Shown here in pieces: positions 56,567 through 64,000 of a stretch of 64,000 bases of DNA. The stretch's first letter is position 1. The number at the start of each line of letters is the position of its first letter. Source of the DNA: Agapanthus africanus. Taxonomy: Eukaryota > Streptophyta > Magnoliopsida > Asparagales > Amaryllidaceae. The DNA lies in contig JASDDO010000008.1 in the NCBI GenBank assembly GCA_030015575.1, positions 82,871,965 through 82,935,964 of the forward strand. Direction: 5' to 3'. The position numbers were made by a program, and so were the translations under genes. Under the pieces are notes generated by a model, which did not search any database, was not told the origin of the DNA, and saw only the letters and a list, made by a program, of their open reading frames with translations.

Positions 56567-58755
56567 GTATCAGTAAGTACTAGACTTTAGATCAGTACCC
56601 CAGTTCATAATATGATGATAAAGATACCGGATAAATGATGAGATAAATGTGATATTTGACCCGTACCCAGATTGGGATACCGTCCGATGGATTTACCGTA
56701 CGAGCTAAATATTGATGATAGATCCACACTCTTGACTCGAGAATGTCATATTATATATTGTATCATATGGGATACTATTGAGACGGGATCAACGACTATT
56801 ATATTTATATATATCGACTCAGATATAGGTGGTTTCCTTACCTTTTCGATTAGCCTGTTAGTTTAGTCATGTAGTTTACTTGTGGATCTTAGACTAGACT
56901 CGAGTCATACCTATTTCAAAACTAACGAATCGTGAGTATTTTAAAGACAGGCCAAGGGATTCTACGGATATTTCAAAGGACGTAATTTTCTTTAAAACAC
57001 CGTAGCCTTTATTTTCTAAACACCACGATTTGTGTTATTCCAAATAGCAGGACAATATGACTCGATCATATAAATGTATATTCTTTATTGCTGCGTTTAC
57101 CATTCATTTTCCGCATATTCTTATTATCCGCATCGCATTGCATGTTTATTTGTGTATTGTTATATTAAACCCATGTGATCAGAACACTAGCACCATTACC
57201 GATGACGCGTATGTCTACGAACACTTACTTGCCTGCTCACACACATCATCATCGGTAATTTCCATGTCACGTACACTTTAGAGAATATTATTTTATTGAT
57301 ATAATTTGCTAGCTAATAGTTCCAATATGTTATTATTTCATATGCTGGTTCATTATTGCATTCATTATTGTGATATTTCTTGCATATTTATATATTCATT
57401 TATCATGCAATATTATAAGGGCCAGTCCGGATTGCCGGAGCCCAGTATTCATTATTATTGACTCTTCAGTTTTGGATTTCGGATTTCCATGAGATTTCTA
57501 GATTTGGAGAAACCGCAAGGATTTTATAAACTGATCATCATTTTAAAATGAAAGTTGTGGTTTTCTCATGATATGATATGAGATATGTCCACCATGAGTT
57601 TTCTCGGGTCTTGAGCGATATCATATACTCGATTCGAGGAGGAGGAGGAACCGTCTGTGGGTGCATGGTGGACCCGGTGCGTACCCCGGAGCAAGATGGT
57701 CACAGTAGATGGCGTTGAGATATTGGAACTTTATCTCCATGATATGTTGATGATATAGGCCAGTCCGGATAGCCGGAGCCTGAGATATCAAGATATTGAG
57801 ATTTATATTTTGTGTCGATACTTGACATTGATTTTCTGTTGATTTCCTTGATGATACTCGATTTTATACAGAAATCTCACTGAGATAAGAAAACAGTTTT
57901 CACATTTAGATGCATTATGTTTTCATGCTTTCATACATCATACTTATGATATATTGCTACCTGAGACACTGACACGAGCACTTGGTACTACACTTTGTAT
58001 AGATGTTTACCTAGCCATTTTATCATGCTTCAGGCCATATTATTTGAGGATATTACTGATCGTATGACCTAGGATTGAGTCATACATGCGATTTCTGCTC
58101 TGTGATGTTTTCTACTCACGAGTTGGCAACTCACCTCGTTGTGCCACAGTTCTTGCAGGTTTTGCCGTACAGGTATTCTTGGCGGCTTTGCTGGCACACC
58201 GCTTCTTTCCGGGTGATTGCTTTGGTAGGTGGGTTCACTTGTATCGTGACCACCCTTGTATTTTATTTATTCAGTTGTATCTAGAAAACTCCATCAACTA
58301 TACTTGTATATTATATAGACTTAGAAGACCAGTGTATATTGTTTCGACCTTAGAGTCGCGCTTGTATTATTATGGTTTTCCTCTGGTTTTCTTCTGAGTT
58401 TTGATCCTCGCCCTTCGGCGTTGTATATTATATTGCTTGCGTGGTTGTGACCTCCAATTGGCGAAGAGCTAGCTCCCTCTTGGGGATGCCTTTATATATA
58501 TTTCATGTTTGTATCCATTTGGGGCCAGTATTTACAAAGAAGACTCTGCCGAAATTTTTGGAAAATATGACGTTGCTTTTAAATGTTTAATGCCACTTAT
58601 TTACTAAAATCACTTGCTTTTAAACAAGTTTTCTTCACTTCTTCTTTAGAATGGTTTAGATTTCTGGGCTTTTGGCTTACTTGAATTAGATGGGGTCCTA
58701 TAGACTTCATATGATTCAAGTGCCAATCACTTGCTAATTCGGGTCGTGACAAAGT

Positions 58756-58770
58756 TGGTATCAGAGAGCT
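58756..58770 (+). other. Primer-binding site, well conserved
   Basis: After the LTR end TGACA and AAGT comes TGGTATCAGAGAGCT, the tRNA-iMet complement with its first 11 bases intact. This is the best-conserved gypsy PBS in the window. Confidence 0.9.
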
Positions 58771-60600
58771 AGGTTAACCTTGGTTCAAATCTATGTTTGA
58801 CTATGTGGAGTCTAGGGCGTATATTTATTCGGAACCTAGGCTTGACCTTATGGAACTTAGACTTGGTTGAGGGGGTATTAGACCCGAACTTTCGTCGCGT
58901 AGGTTGATCTTGGTTGATGGAGTAAGTGACTTAAGAAGAGTGACGTACCGTGTGTATGTTCCGCGGCATACTTACGATACGCTACTCCGCTTAAGAAGCC
59001 TTAGGATGTATATTTCCTTGCACAGTATTATATTCATTCATATGATCAGTCCTTATCGATACCGGTTTATGGTTTTGCTGCCATGATTACACGGGCAGAG
59101 AGAGCTACGGCTAGAGTTGCGTCAGCACGAGCTCGTCATGGACACGGACGGACCAGGGCGTGATTCCCAGGACATACGATTGCATAGATGCGTCATTTTA
59201 TTGTGTTTTTGTGCCATGAGCGTTTGATGGATTGCTTTTACAAAATTTCTCAAACGTGTAGATCAGCACCAGAGGATTGGGCCACTGATAGAGGCCAGCC
59301 ATAATATGATGACCGTCAATGCACCGATTATTTAATGATTGAGGCACTGTTTAGCATGCAGAAGAATGAGCCAGTTGTTGATGCGACTGACAAGATATCG
59401 CCCTAGATGCTTGGAGATATTGCAGCACGAGTTGCACTTGGAGATATGATAGAAGATCGATAGTCACCCAAGGAGGAATGACTAGGACATGTGATTCGTT
59501 TGCACACCCCTATGCGAGGTCATCAGATTGATTGATTCCTGCTTGAGACGACATCACGCAGGTACGTTGAGAGTCAATAGAAGACGATCGAATGTCAGAA
59601 ATCCATTTTCTAACTTTAAAGTATTCGGAAAAACATGCAAGTAATTCCATGGACCCTCTAGAAGAATGAAACCCTAACTCGATATAATCACCATGAGAAC
59701 GCTTTGAAACCTTAGGGTTTGCAGCAGTTCCGCTGTGCCATTAATGAGGCTTGGGTTTTCCCTTCTACAATTGGTCCATAGGTACCGTGGCATATACTGG
59801 AATACTATTAAACTGTAGTCAAGAAGTTGAGCTCTTGGGGGATTATGGAACTTTTAATAATCGATCGAAAGGTTCGACGTCATTCGGATATCATGTGATA
59901 AGATACATTTCTTGGGAGACTCCAGATATGAGTATAGCCGTTAGAGCGCAGTCCATGCAGCGACGAAGAGACGAGTCCGAATCAGTCAACATTAGAGAAA
60001 AGTGGAGTAAGGAGTTCGTACGAGATCTTGATGAGATGACGTTCCACTCCGTTGACATCAGAGATATGATACGCATGCAGATTCGTTGTACATGGATATA
60101 TCTTCCAGAAGGAGTCGCGATGAGTATGCAGCCGTTCCGGAACAAGAAATAGATTAGAAAAAGGTGATAATTTCCGGGCAGTTCGGCAGGAACGAGATTT
60201 GGGGGAAACTTCGACAGAACCTTTCTGGAACACTATACGAGAAGACTTGGACCCAGGATCGGTCATATTATGCACACCCAGTAGGCCAGAGTTCGGCATC
60301 GTCGACGAGACATGTTACGAGTAACCATGACAGTTGGCTAAAGATCTTTATTGGATGTGCTAGAGCGGGACTGTTTCCGCCATCTTTGATTCGGTATTTT
60401 GAGCGATTTATTTGCATGATTAAGATTTTGTGTTGTTCACCACCGAAAAGACGCGACCGGGACGTTGGGACATCCGGCCTGTGTTTCGAAAGCGGATGCT
60501 ATTTGGTGATATCTGTCCACCTCTCCGAAGATGCCAAGTTGATTTATGGCACCATGTATCGAAGGTTTAAACGGATGCGGCCGATATAGCAGACTTCATC
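58771..60600 (+). other. Interior of second long-LTR element
   Basis: No gag or pol recognised. It shares ordered blocks with the LARD interior (43830-45683). The longest frames, 59751-60152 (133 residues) and 60164-60589 (141 residues), have no known motif. The short start ATGATTACACGGGCAGAGAG...CGTCATGGACACGGACGG (about 59084) resembles the basic gag N-terminus. The right limit is drawn where similarity fades and hairpins start; no PPT or 3' LTR is visible, so this copy is truncated or interrupted. Confidence 0.6.
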
Positions 60601-60606
60601 AGATTC

Positions 60607-60626
60607 CCCCTCGTTGAGGGGTTTTT
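60607..60626 (+). other. GC hairpin followed by T run
   Basis: CCCCTC-GTT-GAGGGG then TTTTT. It has the form of an intrinsic terminator, but the context is a plant genome, so I treat it as the first hairpin of the array. Confidence 0.6.
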
Positions 60627-60996
60627 GATTGTGGGGACGCTCTTCCCTGCAGGCGCAAGTCCCTGCAGTTAATTACGCTACCGCATCGCTGTAACCACTT
60701 TCTCCTTCTCCAGATGGTCACTTCGTGTCGTGGGTGTTTGTTTTGTTTTTGGTTGCCCGTGGATTGTATACGGAGACTAATTTATGTTGTCGCCCGTAGG
60801 GCGTGGATTAGTCCAAATCCGTATTTTCTTAGATTTGGGTTTGGGGTTGGGTTTAAGGATGCATTAGTCTCATTTGAGACTGAAATCAACTTAAACGTTT
60901 GTTAAGGATACGTTGGTCTAATTTTAGGCTAAGATCAACTTAACAGGATCATTTAGATCCAATAAAAGAGCATTTGGGCTCTATTGTTTAGTTTAG

Positions 60997-61132
60997 GGAC
61001 TTTGCGGTCCATTAGTTTAAGGACATTATGGTCCAAGGTTAAGAACATCATAGTCCATGGGTTTAAGGACCCCATAGTCCAAGGTTAAGGATATCATAGT
61101 CCATGAGTTTAAGGACCCCACAGTCTATGGAA
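60997..61132 (+). repeat. Tandem GGAC..GTCC units, about 23 bp
   Basis: Six units of the form TTTAAGGACCCCATAGTCCA: GGAC/GTCC stems at 60997-61010, 61021-61034 and 61067-61080, plus three with one mismatch or wobble. Alternating units have TTTAAGGAC and GGTTAAG starts, giving a 46-bp higher period. Confidence 0.85.
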
Positions 61133-61467
61133 TGCCTGGTTGTTGTGACCCGTCACCTCTCTAAAGACATTGAAGGATTACAACGACAAATATCAGAAAA
61201 GTAAAGAGATGTACCCTTGAACCAATATTGGTTGGGAGATCTGTAGCCCAATTTGGGACTATGATCAAAGATTTATGAGCATATGGGCTCAATTAATCTG
61301 AATGAGGGTTCTGCGGCCATTTTAGGCTCGGCCCATTCAGTTAAAATGTTAGACATTTAGCAATGCTGAGCATTGATTTGGGTTCTGACAGCCTTTCTGT
61401 CTTTTATTGAATGATGAGCATTCATCATAGCTCTAGGGCTTTATTTAAAGAACAGTTTATGTTCTAT

Positions 61468-61708
61468 CAGCACACTCGTGAGGAACACGTGGTGTGCTTG
61501 GCTCTAGCGCCAGTTAATGAGCGCAAAGCGCTTCTGTGATATAGCGCACACGTGAGGAGCACCTTGCGCGCTTGCCTCTAGCGCCAGTCTATGAGCGCAA
61601 AGCGCCGGTTTATGAGAGCAAAGTGCTATTTGTTCAATGGCACACACATGAGGAGCACGTGGTGCGCTTGGCGCTGTGCGCCAGTCCAAATGCGCAGAAG
61701 CGCTTCTG
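61468..61708 (+). repeat. Three direct repeats with GCGC/CACGTG motifs
   Basis: Three copies starting at about 61468, 61544 and 61639, each with a CACAC..GTGAGGA core, a GGTGYGCTTG-type segment, GCGCCAGT and GCGCAAAGCGC or its variant. The last ends in the palindrome CAGAAGCGCTTCTG (61695-61708). A related GC-rich block recurs at 62470-62650. Confidence 0.8.
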
Positions 61709-62731
61709 ATCAGTTTTATGATCCAAGAAATAAATTCTCGTTTATAAGAGACTTTGTCTCAAGGTTCTAAGAACAAAGTTCTTATTTTATAGGAGATATT
61801 TCAATCTCTTATTTTGGTGAAAGGCTTTGCCTTTATGGATCTGTGATCCTTAGAGAACTGAATTATTCTCCCCCTTTTTATAATGAGATGTTCATGATCT
61901 CTTTTTTGTAAAAAGTCCTTAGTCTTATAGATTTATGATCTGTGAGAAGAATTATGTTCTTCTTTTTTAATGAGATTTTTCTTATCTCTGTTTTTTCTTA
62001 CCTTGAAGAAAAGTTCTTCTTCTACCGAGAGCTTGCTCTTCTTTCTGAGATTTCTCAAAGTTTATAGGGGGGTTCCTCTATTTTAGACTTGAAGTCTTGG
62101 GGCCTTTATATAGTGAAGGCTGATTTGTTCGATCAGTTAAGGAGATCTTTTCTCTAATTGATTTGAGAATGTTTCCCCCGTTGGATCTTTGATCCAAGGG
62201 CTTCTGATTGACAGAAGGTAATCTTCTTGTTTTTAACAAGATTGGGAAATCTTTCCATATAGAATTTATTCTGTATTTTGGTGATTTTTAGTCACCATTG
62301 GATCATTGATCCAACGGTGCTCTGATTTTGCAGAGCAAAATCTTTTTTGTTTGGAAAGACTATAAGGAATGTTTCCTTAAAAGAATTTTATTATGGTTAA
62401 TTGATTATTTTTAATCATGTTCGTTGGATCTTTGATCCAACGGTTGGGAACATTTAGTTCCAACGCTAGTGCCCTCGTGCTTTGCACGTGGTGCGCTGCT
62501 TAGAATGCAGCGCGCTTAGCGCTGACGCTTACGCGCTTTGCACGTGGTGCGCTGCTTAGAGTGCAGGAGCGCTGGCGCTCTTAGCACGAGCGCACCCATG
62601 CTTTGCACGTGAGCGCTGCTTCAGAGAGCTGGCGCTCTTAGCGCCAGTGCACCCGCTGATTCATTTCAAATTTTGAAAATTTAAACAGAGCTTTGCTCTG
62701 ATTGGGAGAAACAAATGCCCCCCCACCATTA

Positions 62732-62826
62732 CACTCACGTGGCCTGTATGTGAGTGCAACAGTGGCAGCATCTCTGCCATTAGATCAACTTTGAAGTTGA
62801 AACAGCTCTCAGTGCCTATAAATAGG
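62732..62826 (+). promoter_or_regulatory. Candidate promoter with TATA box
   Basis: CTATAAATAGG at 62816-62826 fits a plant TATA box. Upstream lie CACTCAC/GTGAGTG (62732-62756) and TGGCAG/CTGCCA (62763-62779) stems and a CACGTG core (62736-62741). The AGGGCC-TTT-GGCCCT hairpin (62824-62838) overlaps the box. Transcription would start near 62850 and read into the frame at 63558. Confidence 0.5.
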
Positions 62827-63414
62827 GCCTTTGGCCCTTAAGATGACTTATGTTCATCTTCTTTCTTGTTTTCTGAGAATCAATTTCTCCTTTAGAGCAT
62901 AGCTCTTTATTTTGAGAACTCTCTTAAAGACAGAACTCTGTCAAATTTTTAGGTAAAAGATCAAATCTTTAAAAAGATTAGTCAATAAACTAGGGTTTCA
63001 CCCATTAACAGAGCTTTTGCTCTTCTTAGATCATAGATCTTCAAGAAAACCTTTTTTAGGGTTTCTCAACAGAGCTTTGCTCTTGTTAGATCTTAGATCT
63101 TTCATAGGGTTTCCTAACCCATCAACAGAGCTTTGCTCTTTTCAAATCATATAGATTTATTAATCTTTCATGAAAACTCTTAGAGTTTATTCATAGATCT
63201 TGAAGATCTCAGAATTTTAATTCATTAAAAATTTTATTTTAAGTTTTCTGATGGGTTATTCCATCATTTTTACAGAGCAAGGCTCTTGAGGAATTTTTAT
63301 TCATTTCATCATCAGAGTTGACAGATGTCACTCTGTTGTAGAGCGCTGCTCTCAATGGAAGATTTACTCCTTGGCCCGAGGGATCCTCATTAAATGAGAA
63401 TCCTCTTAGGATTC

Positions 63415-63557
63415 CCCCCTCAATTGCACAAATCTGAATCTGTTGGGTGTTTTGGTCAGCACTTGTTTTCTCCATACGGATACCAAGAGTTGTCTAAATC
63501 CCCGTGTCTTGATCAGTCTGTCGGCTAAACTCTCACTGATTTTCATTTTCAGGTACT
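63415..63557 (+). other. Short leader with splice-acceptor-like end
   Basis: Hairpins stop at 63414. The stretch ends CTGATTTTCATTTTCAG then GTACT and the ATG, so the frame may start just after a 3' splice site (AG at 63551-63552). Confidence 0.4.
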
Positions 63558-64000
63558 ATGGCCGCTCATTTGTACTGTCTTAACGAAATCATTTCTTATG
63601 AGGACATTCGCGTACAGGGTCGTTGTCAAAACCAGAAGTTCATAAACGCCCAATGTGCCGAAATTATGAATCGTTTCAATGCATACATCGGCCGACTACT
63701 CCCTCGTCACTCCGCTCTCTTGAAGATTATAGTGGGAAAAATTTGGGAAGCGCTTCCTGGATTTTATGAAGCCATGTCGCTTAACGCACTGGATGACGCC
63801 GAAGATAAGGTGCACTCAGTGTATCAGACAGGCTTGATCTCGAAGAAACGGCGAGATAATCTTATTGATATTCTGCATCAAGTTTTCCAGCAGACGACGA
63901 TAATCGCTGCTTATCAGAGGGTGGAGGATATCAGCGAAGATCCTGACGCTTGTGATCGTGAGAGGAAGCATACGAGAATGGTCCAAGATGCACGAAACAT
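63558..64000 (+). CDS. Unknown protein, N-terminal part, open to window edge
   Basis: 147 codons without a stop from ATG at 63558. The start MAAHLYCLNEIISYEDIRVQ is followed by mixed helical-looking sequence (INAQCAEIMNRFNAYIG, LLKIIVGKIWEALPGFYEAM), an acidic patch (ALDDAEDK) and a charged end (DPDACDRERKHTRMVQ). No signal peptide, no membrane segment and no CCHC knuckle are visible so far. I do not recognise the family. The ATG was chosen because it is the first in the frame after the acceptor-like AG. It may be the gag or capsid-type ORF of the element whose hairpin-rich leader precedes it, or of an endogenous pararetrovirus-like sequence, but neither is shown. Confidence 0.6.
   Translation, partial: MAAHLYCLNEIISYEDIRVQGRCQNQKFINAQCAEIMNRFNAYIGRLLPRHSALLKIIVGKIWEALPGFYEAMSLNALDDAEDKVHSVYQTGLISKKRRDNLIDILHQVFQQTTIIAAYQRVEDISEDPDACDRERKHTRMVQDARN

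Larger units (their letters stand above)
54212..58751 (+). mobile_element. Second long-LTR (LARD/Tekay-type) element, 5' LTR (LTR D)
   Basis: Starts TGTAACGTTCTG and ends GGGTCGTGACA, 4,540 bp, followed by a PBS. It shares blocks in order with LARD LTRs A-C: the exon-like block (55931), CGGGGGAAGTCGGGTGGATGG (56019-56039), the stem at 57587/57664, GTTGGCAACTCACC with CCACAGTTCTTGCAG (58120-58158) and CTCCCTCTTGGGGATGCC (58473-58490). Otherwise it is clearly diverged, so it belongs to a related family. The 5 bp before it are AATAC; no 3' LTR was found in the window. Confidence 0.85.
60607..63414. repeat. Dense array of short hairpins
   Basis: About 2.8 kb in which I counted roughly 80 inverted repeats, mostly 5-9 bp stems with 2-7 nt loops, placed one after another and often overlapping. 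Examples: CCCCTC-GTT-GAGGGG (60607-60621), TAAGAAC-AAA-GTTCTTA (61768-61784), AGAAGAA-TTATG-TTCTTCT (61945-61963), TTGGATC-TTT-GATCCAA (62181-62197), a 9-bp stem CGTTGGATC with loop TTT (62422-62442), a 7-bp stem GCGCTGC (62493-62513), AAGGAA-TGT-TTCCTT (62364-62378) and CAGAGC-TTT-GCTCTG (62686-62700). Stem words AGAGC, GGATC, GAGAT and AGATC recur with different loops. No protein frame fits this stretch. Confidence 0.93.

Noticed and set aside
60607..60626. Bacterial-type intrinsic terminator
   Set aside because: The hairpin plus T-run form fits, but all surrounding sequence is plant transposon DNA and the hairpin is one of about eighty.
62732..64000. Definite endogenous caulimovirid
   Set aside because: TATA box and structured leader are suggestive, but no tRNA-Met primer-binding site and no RT, movement-protein or coat motif is visible in the window.

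Overview
The window is plant nuclear DNA, probably from a eudicot with a repeat-rich genome. Everything recognisable is transposable-element sequence: Ty1/copia, chromovirus-type (Tekay/Del-like) and Athila-type Ty3/gypsy elements, a CACTA (En/Spm) transposon, and long-LTR elements with no recognisable coding capacity (LARD-like). I see no intact host gene, tRNA gene or rRNA gene. Primer-binding sites complementary to initiator-Met tRNA, TG...CA LTR ends and 5-bp target duplications are visible in the sequence.

Layout, left to right. 1-6078 is a copia element on the minus strand (pol, a long leader, PBS, 2.2 kb 5' LTR), inserted in the integrase end of a Tekay-like element. That element runs from 6079 to about 14388, also on the minus strand, and its 3.6 kb LTR abuts the 3' part of a CACTA transposon. 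The CACTA element (14389-22054, minus) carries decayed TNP2 and DUF4218 exons and is split by a solo Athila LTR (18084-19560) flanked by the target duplication ACGAA. After 1.3 kb of unassigned DNA comes a truncated LARD LTR (23329-26549), joined abruptly to the internal part of an Athila element (26550-34893: env-like ORF, integrase, RNase H, RT, protease, gag). The Athila 5' LTR (34894-36336) sits in a second copy of the CACTA 5' half (36342-38816). The same 1.3 kb flank follows, then a complete 10.8 kb LARD (40092-50895, target duplication ATGAT). The LARD lies in a second copia LTR (50896-52502), followed by copia RT/RNase H (52517-53413).

The segment 18084-26549 repeats at 34894-43167. 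The simplest history is a tandem duplication with breakpoints inside Athila and inside the LARD LTR, followed by LTR-LTR recombination that left the solo LTR in the first copy.

From 54212 a second, divergent LARD-type element has a 4.5 kb LTR, a well-conserved PBS and a non-coding internal region. It gives way at about 60600 to the most unusual part of the window. This is about 2.8 kb (60607-63414) made almost entirely of consecutive short hairpins, roughly 80 of them, containing a TATA box and leading to an open reading frame of unknown family that runs off the right edge (63558-64000).

Small repeated stem-loops recur in unrelated elements here: TCAACACTTGA and CCTTGACAAGG in the copia, GTGTC-N7-GACAC in the Tekay/LARD LTRs, GTGCA-N-TGCAC in the LARD interior, and GCCGCGG palindromes in copia and Athila. 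An exon-like 64-70 nt block with splice consensus at both ends is conserved in the middle of all the Tekay/LARD LTRs.
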